Assembly (NCBI GenBank): GCA_964617665.1
Contig: CAZUAH010000339.1
Location: 1 to 14,730 of the forward strand
DNA: 14,730 nt
DNA from: JADHUC01 sp964617665
GTDB lineage: Bacteria > Planctomycetota > Planctomycetia > Pirellulales > Pirellulaceae
Direction: 5' to 3'
The notes under the pieces are model-generated. The model saw only the letters and a program-made list of their open reading frames with translations, made no database searches and was not told the origin of the DNA. A program made the translations under genes and the position numbers. Below, piece after piece: positions 7,703-14,707 of this stretch; the stretch's first letter is position 1; the number at the start of each line of letters is the position of its first letter.

Positions 7703-8048
7703 CAACATCGATGATCTCGTCATGGAGGAACTGGAAGGACACCTCTTTGGACAACGAATCGGACATATCCGAAACGAAGATCAGCCTCGGCAGCCCCTTG
7801 AGCCATGGCTTATCGGGCCGGTGCTCACCGGTCAGGTCGGACCATCGGGCCGCTTTGGCCATGCGACCGGGATACAAGCTCACCTGCTCAAAGGTCGGGG
7901 CAAAGCCAGGATTGGCACCCCCGTATCGGCAGTGCAGCATTCCGGCATAGCAAGTCTTCCACTTCGAGTTCCAGATCTCACAGCCGTCGCAACCCATCGT
8001 CGGGTTGCAGGTCGAGTCACACCATTGGATCTTGGTCTTAATGCTCAT
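7590..8048 (-). pseudogene. Phage Gp37/Gp68 family (DUF5131) protein, 3'-truncated
   Basis: Reading leftwards from ATG 8048, the protein begins TKIQWCDSTCNPTMGC and has KTCYAG, PRLIFVSDMSDSLS and WLWLTKRPKRLSYW, the hallmarks of the Gp37/Gp68 family seen in phages and mobile DNA. The clustered cysteines recall a metal or iron-sulfur site. Homology stops at W139 (nucleotide about 7632), and 13 unrelated residues, read antisense to the serpin, follow to a stop at 7590. Family members are usually about 240 residues or more, so roughly the last 100 are lost. It is joined tail-to-tail to the truncated serpin. Confidence 0.82.
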
Positions 8049-8090
8049 TCAGGTTCCCCATTGTTGTGATAGGTGCGCACCTTCAGTACC

Positions 8091-8147
8091 AACCGACATG
8101 CCGGGTTCGATTCGCTCGGTGCGCACGAGTGCCCCGGCATGTCGGTT
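8091..8147. repeat. Long inverted repeat, 15-bp perfect arms
   Basis: AACCGACATGCCGGG (8091-8105) and its exact complement (8133-8147) flank a 27-bp loop. The loop contains GGTGCGCAC (8118-8126), which is also present outside at 8072-8080, and a small inner CTCG/CGAG stem. It lies between the end of the 128-residue minus-strand gene and the start of the Gp37-like gene. There is no T-run on either strand right after the stem, so it is not a typical intrinsic terminator. A cruciform, structured RNA or protein-binding site are possibilities. Confidence 0.7.
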
Positions 8148-8178
8148 CCAAAAAGGTCAGGCAGGTCAGAAGAACGTG

Positions 8179-8565
8179 TCAGGCTGCCATTGCAACGTAG
8201 CGGGCTACGTATTCATGCACTTCCTTCGGCGTGACGTGACGTTGAGCGGCGGCCCACCGTTTCACTTCTCGTGGCCCCCAGATCTTGATCATCTCGGAGA
8301 GGGGGAGCAGAACGGGATGTGTCTTTTTGAGTCGCCGAACAGCCCCGCTGAACAGACGACAGACCGGTAGTGTAGGGAGAAGTCGGTCATCCACTGCTCC
8401 TCGTTTGTAGATTCGAGGAGATCGAATCTGATCTCCATAGCTCAGGAAAGACATTGTGCTGCCTTCCAGATCGTAATCGCTGAGGACGATGTAGAGTTCG
8501 CCCGTCTTCAGACGATCCGACAGACTGGCCTGTTGGTTGCGTTTGCTGGTTTTCGATTTGGTCAT
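8179..8565 (-). CDS. Hypothetical protein, 128 aa
   Basis: I do not recognise this protein. I chose ATG 8565 because GGAGGA (complement of 8572-8577) sits 6 bp upstream. The frame extends to 8721, but that part overlaps the repeat array and lacks a ribosome site. The product is basic: a polar N-terminus (MTKSKTSKRNQQ), a central segment with GELYIVLSDYDLEGS, and a helical C-terminal half containing EMIKIWGPREVKRWAA and TPKEVHEYVARYVAMAA. No membrane segment or known motif is seen. It reads away from the repeat array, which would be its 5' region. Confidence 0.65.
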   Translation of the reverse strand: MTKSKTSKRNQQASLSDRLKTGELYIVLSDYDLEGSTMSFLSYGDQIRSPRIYKRGAVDDRLLPTLPVCRLFSGAVRRLKKTHPVLLPLSEMIKIWGPREVKRWAAAQRHVTPKEVHEYVARYVAMAA

Positions 8566-8772
8566 GCATTGTCCTCCAAAAAGGAAATTCAAACTCTGAG
8601 CCACCGACGCTGGCTGCTCATTACGGTCTACTCGAAGGTGTCCATAGCTAACTTCCGGTTGCGAACCGAGGCTATCGCATCCCTCTCCTTTCTCTAAGTA
8701 CAGTTTCACTACCAGCCACAATCACTGACTGGCACACTCGCAGGTGTCCTGCACAACGGTGAGTGTTCCTCA

Positions 8773-8802
8773 TCGGTGTGGCCATCACCGAGTGATCACT
8801 CG
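8773..8802. repeat. Hairpin plus 14-bp palindrome in the first B-type unit
   Basis: TCGGTG/CACCGA arms with a 7-bp loop (8773-8791) run into the perfect palindrome CGAGTGATCACTCG (8789-8802), centred on a GATC. The same hairpin recurs at 8980-8998, and in a form with one mismatch at 9199-9217. Each copy is followed by a GATC (9001-9004 and 9220-9223). Its recurrence argues for a selected structure or site. Confidence 0.6.
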
Positions 8803-9135
8803 CTGCATCGGCGGTGTCCATGGAAACAAACTCCGCTTTGCAGCCGCCGCAGGCCGCTCATGATGCTCTACTCGAAGGTGTCCGTATCTCCTCCATTCTC
8901 AAGGTCCAAGTTCGGCATCAACCACCGTGGCTGGCCGACCCACTCGGAGGTGTCCTGCTCGGAGTTCGAGTCATCCACATCGGTGTGGCCATCACCGACT
9001 GATCGCTGGCTGCATCGGCGGTGTCCATGGAGGCACACTTCGCTTTGCACCGGCCAACATTGACGGCTCATGTCGGTCAACTCGGAGGTGTCCGAGGCTG
9101 CCGCATCTCCTCCCTTCTAAAGTTCTGAGTTCGTT

Positions 9136-9154
9136 GCCAGCCACCGTGGCTGGC
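9136..9154. repeat. 19-bp perfect dyad in an A-type unit
   Basis: GCCAGCCAC and GTGGCTGGC flank a single C. Weaker relatives occur at 8599-8615 (AGCCA/TGGCT) and 8922-8930 (CCACCGTGG). It lies just before the motif copy at 9162. With a one-base centre it is more likely a protein-binding dyad or a cruciform than an RNA hairpin. Confidence 0.6.
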
Positions 9155-9711
9155 TGACGTACTCGGAGGTGTCCTGCTCGGAGTTCGAGCCCTCCTCGTC
9201 GGCGTGGCCATCACCGATTGATCACTTGTTGCCTCGGAGGTGTCCAACGCAGTTGGAGGTCGCTTTAACCACGCCGATTTGGGAACTAACGCCGCACCTT
9301 CCTCGGCCATCTCCTCACCCGTGGGGCTCAGCCACCCGTCATGGCTGCTCATATCCGTGTTGGTGGTGTCCAGCACAGGACTGACTGTGCTGAGATCCCA
9401 GCATCGAATCGCCACAAGTCGTTTCCTGGCAGCCGTCGTCGTCGTTGCCCCTTCAATTCTGCGAGGCTCAATTTGTGGCAATCAGCACTGTTTGTTGCTT
9501 TCCAGTTCGGTCTCCTCCTTCCCGTCTCTTGCCATGCGATTGGGCCTGTCGTCCCCACTCCTCGGCGGTGTCCATGGAGGAAAGCACACATGACTTGCTC
9601 TGTGGTGTCCTGCCGCCGATAATCTGCAAATCAAGATCAGCGCATGTGCCATCCGTGCAATGAGTATGGGCTCGGGGGCTGAAATGAAATTGGGGCAACC
9701 AGCAGAAAAAG

Positions 9712-10797
9712 ATGACCGGACGAAACGGCGACCTAGCCGACTGTTTTCGGCGTAATCTACGTTCGCTCCTGGCGAGCCGGTGGCTCTCTCAGCGGCAAGC
9801 TGCCGATGAGATCGGCGTCTCGTATAAGTGGATACGACGGCTTTGCCACGAGGGCGTGACCAGAATGGATCAGCGCACTTCGGCTGGCCTGGGGAAGATC
9901 GCCGAGTTCTTCGGAATCCCGGTTGAAGATCTTTGGCGAGAGAAGGTCACCTTGTCGCCGACACTACGAAGTGACCGGAGCTTGATTCGGTGGACTGGCA
10001 CGAAGCGAATTCAAGCCAGTGAGATCGTGAGCCGCTTTCCGAGCGAAATCGCTACGTACCACGAACCGTTCCTCGGTAGCGGTGCGGTGCTGCACGAGCT
10101 ACTGAAGAGTGACATCTCCGTCAAGCGATTCCGATGCAGCGACACGTGCGCCCCCCTGATCGACCTCTGGCAATTGGTTCGGGCCGATCCTGCCACCATT
10201 CTGCGACGGTACGAGGAGATGCACGCAACGCTTTGTCGGCGGGGCCAGGATTACTACTGCGAGGTCCGAGACCGTTTCAATCGAGAGCACGACCCATGCG
10301 ATTTCTTCTTCGTGCTGCGGATGTGCCGCAACAGTTGGGTGCGATTCAATCAGAATGGGGAGTTCAACGTCGGATTCCACCATAATCGAACGGGCATACC
10401 GCCCGAAGAGGTTCATGCTCTGCTGCTGGACTGGCACTCTTTGCTTACGACGAATGATGTTCAGTTTGCCATCCGAGACTACCGAGAGATTCGGTCAAGA
10501 GCCCAAGACGTGCTCTACGTTGATCCGCCGTACTACAGTCCTCGTACTCAGATTTACGCTGGGATGGTTGATTTCGAGCATCTGTGGAAGTGGATGAAAC
10601 GGCAGCGAGCCAGCCGCTTCCTGTCGCTGAATGGCTACGTCAATGGCCACGACCGTCGTGTCGATGTCCCCGATCACTTGTACGACGAGCACGTACAACT
10701 CGAAGCTGGGACTGGCTCGCTGAATACGGATGGCCCGGTCCACGTGACGAACAGTTTGTATGTGCGGTTGAATGGGCGTCGTGGGGGCGGATCGTGA
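9712..10797 (+). CDS. Dam-family adenine-N6 DNA methyltransferase with N-terminal XRE-like HTH
   Basis: Residues about 15-75 form an XRE-like helix-turn-helix (LSQRQAADEIGVSYKWIRRL, then IAEFFGIPVEDLW). From about residue 90 a D12-class methyltransferase follows: EPFLGSGAVLHELL (SAM-binding motif I, F120-G124), the RFNQNGEFNVGFH stretch typical of the Dam group (about 211-223), and the catalytic YVDPPYY (D271-P-P-Y274). It would transfer a methyl group from SAM to adenine N6 in a short DNA site; GATC is the commonest site in this family, but specificity is not proven here. At 361 residues it is longer than Dam (about 278) because of the HTH. No restriction endonuclease gene is seen beside it, so it may be an orphan enzyme. 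ATG 9712 has only a weak purine-rich ribosome site. Confidence 0.9.
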   Translation: MTGRNGDLADCFRRNLRSLLASRWLSQRQAADEIGVSYKWIRRLCHEGVTRMDQRTSAGLGKIAEFFGIPVEDLWREKVTLSPTLRSDRSLIRWTGTKRIQASEIVSRFPSEIATYHEPFLGSGAVLHELLKSDISVKRFRCSDTCAPLIDLWQLVRADPATILRRYEEMHATLCRRGQDYYCEVRDRFNREHDPCDFFFVLRMCRNSWVRFNQNGEFNVGFHHNRTGIPPEEVHALLLDWHSLLTTNDVQFAIRDYREIRSRAQDVLYVDPPYYSPRTQIYAGMVDFEHLWKWMKRQRASRFLSLNGYVNGHDRRVDVPDHLYDEHVQLEAGTGSLNTDGPVHVTNSLYVRLNGRRGGGS

Positions 10798-10877
10798 TCG
10801 AAGTGGGATGACACAATATGTTTGAATCGGGGTCTTGGAGAGAAGGAACCCGTTTCGAGCCGTTCCACGTTTCCACG

Positions 10878-11020
10878 TTCCAGATTTCTGGAATCCTGGA
10901 AACCTGCATTCTTCAAGATCGCAAATGAGATCTTGATCACCGTGGCGTCCTTGCGGGATTGAAGGACCGTCCGAGGTGGTCTTCGCCGTTTTCAGATTCC
11001 AGGAATTCTGGAATCCTGGA
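10878..11020. repeat. Two related dyads 120 bp apart
   Basis: TTCTGGAATCCTGGA occurs at 10886-10900 and 11006-11020, exactly 120 bp apart. Each copy forms a dyad with upstream sequence: TTCCAG-4-CTGGAA at 10878-10893, and ATTCCAG-5-CTGGAAT at 10996-11014. The half-site TCCTGGA follows both. This is the look of duplicated operators for one DNA-binding protein, possibly the HTH of the methyltransferase upstream. Confidence 0.65.
10913..10938. repeat. Inverted repeat holding three GATC sites
   Basis: TCAAGATC (10913-10920) and GATCTTGA (10929-10936) are perfect 8-bp arms around an 8-bp loop. GATC occurs at 10917, 10929 and 10935, three within 22 bp. It lies 116 bp after the Dam-type methyltransferase gene. 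A terminator is unlikely, as no T-run follows. Confidence 0.55.
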
Positions 11021-11284
11021 CTCGCCGCAGGCATTTCTGCGAATTTTCAAGTTCCAAGTTTACAAACGAAATTCTGAACCATAAAACAGGTGTAGAAGTC
11101 GAGCGCAGGCAAGACTTCTGGTTGTGGGCGGCAGGCTTCAACCTCATCAAATCTGCCGTTGAGGCTGGGCACGAGCAAGTCCAGTCAACAGATGCCGGTG
11201 CAGGGTGGCGACCGGGATACAAATCCGACCACGGTTAGTAGTCCTACGACCGAAACGCCACAGGTCGAGCTTGCTCGCCGACCA

Positions 11285-11305
11285 ACTCAGCAGCACTTGC
11301 TGAGT
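11285..11305. repeat. 8-bp dyad upstream of the recombinase operon
   Basis: ACTCAGCA and TGCTGAGT flank a 5-bp centre, about 150 bp before the small gene at 11454. It could be an operator for the recombinase operon or a chance hairpin; no neighbouring T-run marks it as a terminator. Confidence 0.45.
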
Positions 11306-11453
11306 GCTCAACAGGACGCCCCTCGCTCGATAGGCATGTGAGGTTTGTCCTGCCCGTTATTCGCCTGACGGGTCTCAAGTATCGATTGGTGCCGAGTTCC
11401 GCTCGCTACTTTTGCGTGGAACGTGTGCGCCGATTCATAGCAGGAGATCCACG

Positions 11454-11666
11454 ATGGCTAGTCGCACGAACGCATCCTCATCCGCTCCCAACGGTCGCCC
11501 TTCATGGGTGACGGAGGAGCTTGTGAAGGAGACGCTCAATATGTGGCAACCGCTGTCTGCGAAGAAGCTGACGGAAGACGACGCCTTGGCGGCGCTCCTC
11601 GGAATCGGTCGCTTGTTCGAAACGGCGGGGCTCATGGCACCGGAGAAAGAGGAGGAATCGCAATGA
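11454..11666 (+). CDS. Small hypothetical protein co-encoded with serine recombinase, 70 aa
   Basis: ATG 11454 has AGGAGA 6 bp upstream (11442-11447); an earlier in-frame start at 11412 has no such site. The N-terminus is polar and Ser/Ala-rich (ASRTNASSSAPNGRP). A helical part with VTEELVKETLNMWQPLSAKK and DDALAALLGIGRLFETAG follows, then an acidic tail. I know no characterised homologue. Its last 4 bp overlap the recombinase start (ATGA), indicating one transcript and coupled translation. A helper role such as a directionality factor or repressor for the recombinase is a guess from position only. Confidence 0.75.
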   Translation: MASRTNASSSAPNGRPSWVTEELVKETLNMWQPLSAKKLTEDDALAALLGIGRLFETAGLMAPEKEEESQ

Positions 11667-13120
11667 AACGATTCATCGCACTCGCAAGAGTCAGTAGCCG
11701 TGAGCAGGAACGGGAGGGCTTTTCGTTGGCCGTCCAGGAGGATGCATTCAAGGAGTATGCCAAGAAGCAGCGAGGTGAGCTAACCAAGCTCTTTCGAATC
11801 GCCGAGACCGCAACGAAGTCCGAGGAACGGAAGGTGTTTCGGAAGGCAATCGCTTACGCCAAGAAACACCATCGGGAACTTGATGGGATTCTATTCTACA
11901 AGGTGGATCGTGCCGCAAGAAACCTACGGGATTTGGTCTTGCTTGAGGAATTGGAGTCGAAGTACGAGATCGAGTTCATCTCGATCACGCAGCCAACAGA
12001 GAACACGCCCACTGGTCGCATGGTGCGACGGCAACTCGCAACCATCGCTGCCTTCACAACCGAGCAGCAGGCACTTGATGTTCGAGAGGGGATTCGACAG
12101 AGGGTCGAAGAGGGCTATCCGCCAAACCGTGCTGCTTATGGCTATCGCAATGTTCGAAAGAACGGACGTAGCGTCGTCGAGATCCACGAGGAGAATGGCC
12201 CGAAGATCCAGCGGATCTTCGAGTTGTTTGCCTATAACTGCATCTCAGTCGAAGACCTACCGAAGCGACTCTTCCTGGAAGGCACCCTCTACTCGCCATC
12301 CAAGCCCAGGTTCAGCGTGAGCAGCCTGTACGGGTACTTTCGTGATCGAAGCTACATCGGCGAAGTGAGGTACCATAATGAATGGTACCCTGGCAAGCAT
12401 GACCCCCTGATCGACAAGGAGACGTGGGATCGAGTCCAGGTCTTGCTGGGCCAGAAGGTCTATCGATCTCATGAGATGCTCTACGCTGGTGGACTCATCA
12501 TCTGCGGGCACTGTGGCCGCCCCGTCTCTGGCGAAGTCAAGGAGAAGACGACCAAGAAGGGGACGAAGCGGTACGCATACTACCGTTGTGCTCGGTATTC
12601 GAAGAAGGGCCATCCTCGCATCCGAATCCGAGAAGAGAGGTTCGACGAGCGGGTGCTCAGCCTGTTCGCAGAGATGGCCGCAAACAGCGAACCGGTCAAG
12701 TCGTGGTTGGTCACGGTCTTTCGTGAACGGACCAGAGACGCTGACCAAGCCACCGCCCATAGGATTACAGAACTCAAGAGGCAGCTATCCCGCCTCGGCG
12801 AGCAAAAGGATGAACTGCTCGGGATGCGGCTATCGTCCAAGATCGACGATGGGCAATTCGAGAGAAAGCAGGCCGAACTTCGGGAGCGTGAGTCTTGTCT
12901 GGGACAGCAGATTGAACTGCTCACGAGGGACCGGAAGAAGGCCGAGGACGTTGCCCAACATGCGGCGGATGTGTTCCAGTTGATCCTGGAGAAATGGCCC
13001 ACCGCCGATTTCAGCGTGAAACGCCGGATTCTGGAGATCGTCTTCTCCAATTTCACGCTCGTCGGTGACCAGTTGGTCCCAGGCAACCGGACACCGTTTG
13101 AACTATTGGCCGCAGGCTGA
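11663..13120 (+). CDS. Large serine recombinase 1
   Basis: ATG 11663, overlapping the upstream stop, gives 485 residues starting MKRFIALARVSSREQ. Residues 1-145 are the resolvase/invertase catalytic domain, with S11 as the nucleophile that links to DNA, and YKVDRAARN and GRMVRRQLATIAAFTTEQ as conserved segments. Residues 150-275 are the recombinase DNA-binding domain (AAYGYRNV, WYPGKHDPLID, TWDRVQ). C281-x2-C284 and C309 belong to the zinc-ribbon domain, and a coiled-coil-like stretch (about 355-430) follows, as in phage-type integrases and Ccr/TnpX recombinases. It would cut and rejoin att sites through 2-bp staggered breaks. It is a paralogue of the next gene, with more than half of the first 200 residues identical by eye. 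Confidence 0.95.
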   Translation: MKRFIALARVSSREQEREGFSLAVQEDAFKEYAKKQRGELTKLFRIAETATKSEERKVFRKAIAYAKKHHRELDGILFYKVDRAARNLRDLVLLEELESKYEIEFISITQPTENTPTGRMVRRQLATIAAFTTEQQALDVREGIRQRVEEGYPPNRAAYGYRNVRKNGRSVVEIHEENGPKIQRIFELFAYNCISVEDLPKRLFLEGTLYSPSKPRFSVSSLYGYFRDRSYIGEVRYHNEWYPGKHDPLIDKETWDRVQVLLGQKVYRSHEMLYAGGLIICGHCGRPVSGEVKEKTTKKGTKRYAYYRCARYSKKGHPRIRIREERFDERVLSLFAEMAANSEPVKSWLVTVFRERTRDADQATAHRITELKRQLSRLGEQKDELLGMRLSSKIDDGQFERKQAELRERESCLGQQIELLTRDRKKAEDVAQHAADVFQLILEKWPTADFSVKRRILEIVFSNFTLVGDQLVPGNRTPFELLAAG

Positions 13121-13138
13121 TCCAGACCTTCAATTCAA

Positions 13139-13201
13139 GCCGAGTTTCTGTAAGAATCTGTAAGTTATTGGTATCTCATTCTTACAGAAGAATGGCTCGG
13201 C
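13139..13201. repeat. Compound inverted repeat between the two recombinase genes
   Basis: Perfect 12-bp arms, TTCTGTAAGAAT (13146-13157) and its complement (13178-13189), are enclosed by 6-bp arms GCCGAG (13139-13144) and CTCGGC (13196-13201). CTGTAAG also occurs twice in direct orientation (13148 and 13158) and once inverted (13181). The outer right arm abuts the GTG start of recombinase 2 at 13202, so a folded mRNA could hide its start. It could equally be a recombinase-binding or attachment site. The left inner arm also follows recombinase 1 by 25 bp. Confidence 0.7.
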
Positions 13202-14707
13202 GTGGCGAAATCCCAAGGTCTCAGATTTGTTGCCCTGGCTCGTGTCAGTAGCCGGGAACAAGAGCGAGAGGGCTTCTCCCTGGACGTTCAGGAAGAAGCC
13301 CTGCGCCATTACGCCGACCGAGTAGGCGGTGAGATCGTTCGACTCTTCCGCATCGCAGAGACAGCCAGCAAGACGGACGAGCGAAAGACCTTCAAGGAAC
13401 TGCTGGCTTACGCCAAGCAGAATGCCCACCGGCTTGATGGCCTGCTTTTCTACAAGGTGGACAGGGCGGCTCGAAACCTCTTCGATTACGTCGAGCTTGA
13501 ACGGCTCGAATCCGAGTGTGGCCTCCAGTTCATTTCCGTGTCACAGCCCACAGAGAACACGCCTGCGGGTCGGATGCAGCGACGGATGTTAGCGAGCATG
13601 GCAAGTTTCTACACAGAGCAGCAATCGCTTGATGTGAAGGACGGTCTGGCCCGGCGTGTCCAGAATGGACTGTTCGTTGGAAAGGCCCCCTATGGCTACC
13701 GCAACGTTCGTGTCGATGGCCGTAGCTTGGTGGAGATCGATCCGGTCAACGGCCCCGGACTGCGGCGGATCTACGAGCTTTACGCCTATCACAACCACTC
13801 ACTCGACACACTGATCGAGGCGCTGGCGAACGAGGGCATCGAGTTCAGCCCATCGAAGCCGAGGTTCTGCCGCAGCAAGCTCTACGACATCCTGACGAGC
13901 CGGGCCTACATTGGAGAGGTGAAGTACCGTGGCCAGTGGTACCCAGGCATCCACGAGCCGCTCGTGGATCGGGCCACGTGGGATCGGGTCCAGTTCCTGC
14001 TCGGCCAGAAGATCTACCAGACCCATCGTCTGACTTACGGCAGCGAACTGATCCAGTGCGGCCACTGCGGCAGCCCCATCACCGGAGAATCGAAGAGGAA
14101 GCAGACCAAGAAGGGCGAGCGGGAATACATCTATTACCGCTGTGCCCAATACCACCGTGGCGATCACCCCCGTATTCGAATGACCGAGGCCGAGTTCGAC
14201 GAGCAGATCCTCGAACTGTTCGACAAGCTCCGGGTCGAAAGCGACGAGTTCCGGGAGGAGTTTCGTGAGGGACTGCGGAGTCTGACCAACGAAGAACTCC
14301 GGTTAGCCAAGCTCCGGGACGAGGAGATCAAGCAGGCACATACCCGGATCGCCGAGCAGCAGAGCCAGCTTCTAGACCTACGGCTGGATGGCGAGATCGA
14401 CAGCGAGACGTTCGCCGAGAAGGCCACCGAGCTTCGGGATAAGACGGCGAAGTTACGCCTCCATTTGGAGGCTGCCGACCGTGGCCGCTACGAAATCATC
14501 GATATTGCCGTCAAAGCGTTTGAACTTTCGCAAGATCTACGGGCGCAATGGGTTACGGCGAACTACACTGCAAAGCGCCGTATCCTCGAAATCACCTGTT
14601 TGAACTTTTCTCTCGACGGCGTAAGTCTTGTCCCTGAATGGAGAAAGCCCTTCGACATGCTTGCCGAAGGGCTTGTTTGGAAAAACAGTCGGGGCGACTG
14701 GATTTGA
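13202..14707 (+). CDS. Large serine recombinase 2, C-terminus overlapping a tRNA gene
   Basis: GTG 13202 is the first possible start after an in-frame stop at 13151 and gives 501 residues; no clear Shine-Dalgarno is present and an inverted repeat touches the start. The domain order matches recombinase 1: catalytic domain (ALARVSSREQ, nucleophile S16; YKVDRAARN), DNA-binding domain (APYGYRNV, WYPGIHEPLVD), zinc ribbon (C286-x2-C289, C314) and a coiled coil at about 355-440. Its end departs from recombinase 1: after FDMLAEG it runs 11 more residues (LVWKNSRGDWI) through a terminator-like hairpin and 19 bp of a tRNA-Pro gene on the other strand. That tail is probably a product of integration next to the tRNA. 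It likely acts with recombinase 1 or on a different att pair. Confidence 0.95.
   Translation: MAKSQGLRFVALARVSSREQEREGFSLDVQEEALRHYADRVGGEIVRLFRIAETASKTDERKTFKELLAYAKQNAHRLDGLLFYKVDRAARNLFDYVELERLESECGLQFISVSQPTENTPAGRMQRRMLASMASFYTEQQSLDVKDGLARRVQNGLFVGKAPYGYRNVRVDGRSLVEIDPVNGPGLRRIYELYAYHNHSLDTLIEALANEGIEFSPSKPRFCRSKLYDILTSRAYIGEVKYRGQWYPGIHEPLVDRATWDRVQFLLGQKIYQTHRLTYGSELIQCGHCGSPITGESKRKQTKKGEREYIYYRCAQYHRGDHPRIRMTEAEFDEQILELFDKLRVESDEFREEFREGLRSLTNEELRLAKLRDEEIKQAHTRIAEQQSQLLDLRLDGEIDSETFAEKATELRDKTAKLRLHLEAADRGRYEIIDIAVKAFELSQDLRAQWVTANYTAKRRILEITCLNFSLDGVSLVPEWRKPFDMLAEGLVWKNSRGDWI
14645..14674 (-). terminator. Intrinsic terminator-like hairpin downstream of the tRNA, inside the recombinase 2 CDS
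   Basis: AAGCCCTTCG (14645-14654) and CGAAGGGCTT (14665-14674) are perfect 10-bp arms with a 10-bp loop. Read on the minus strand, the hairpin follows the tRNA-Pro 3' end by 14 bp and is itself followed by TCTCC, with a T-run (complement of 14681-14685) before it. It probably ends or processes the tRNA transcript, yet also encodes part of the C-terminus of recombinase 2. Confidence 0.6.

Larger units (their letters stand above)
8590..9612. repeat. Array of a 13-bp motif with three-unit higher-order organisation
   Basis: The motif CTCGGAGGTGTCC, with variants, begins at 8631, 8737, 8807, 8871, 8943, 9014, 9081, 9162, 9233, about 9359, 9561 and about 9600. From 8737 to 9233 the spacing is 64-81 bp. 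The intervening DNA falls into three recurring types in the order A-B-C: A (units at 8631, 8871, 9081) carries a CCA/TGG dyad before the next motif, B (8737, 8943, 9162) has GTGGCCATCACCGA and a GATC, and C (8807, 9014) has ATGGA(A/G) and CGCTTTGCA. The composite repeat is about 206-240 bp. Unit lengths are not multiples of three and every frame is interrupted, so this is a DNA- or RNA-level element rather than a repeat protein. No gene is called within it; its function is unknown. Confidence 0.75.
10798..11453 (+). other. Gene-free region with dyads and GATC cluster, 656 bp
   Basis: I see no gene here. A 60-codon open frame at 11159-11341 starts with TTG, has no ribosome site and resembles nothing. 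The stretch holds paired dyads, a GATC-bearing hairpin (10913-10936), an AGAAGTC/GACTTCT pair (11094-11119) and an 8-bp dyad (11285-11305). Such density suggests a control region for the flanking methyltransferase and recombinase genes, or an origin or recombination site. Confidence 0.6.

Noticed and set aside
7596..8069. 157-residue plus-strand open frame
   Set aside because: It is antisense to the Gp37/Gp68-like gene, whose conserved motifs are on the minus strand.
8103..8130. tRNA fragment or att copy suggested by GGTTCGATTC
   Set aside because: The flanking bases do not form a T-stem and no acceptor strand follows; it does not match the 3' end of the tRNA at 14689.
8566..8721. N-terminal extension of the 128-residue minus-strand gene
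   Set aside because: It would read into the repeat array and has no ribosome site, whereas GGAGGA is correctly placed before ATG 8565.
8868..9481. Repeat protein encoded by the array (open frames of 70-134 residues on the minus strand)
   Set aside because: Unit lengths are not multiples of three, the motif falls in different frames in successive units, and stops interrupt all frames.
8590..9612. CRISPR array
   Set aside because: The repeat is only about 13 bp and variable, unit lengths range from 40 to 202 bp, the spacers belong to three related types, and no cas genes are next to it.
8590..9612. Replication origin with iterons
   Set aside because: No DnaA boxes, AT-rich unwinding region or replication initiator gene are visible. 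The idea remains open only because of the GATC sites and periodic motif.
10495..11034. 179-residue minus-strand open frame
   Set aside because: It is antisense to the catalytic end of the methyltransferase and continues into dyad-rich non-coding DNA.
11159..11341. 60-residue plus-strand open frame
   Set aside because: It has a TTG start, no ribosome site and a low-complexity translation, and it contains an 8-bp dyad.
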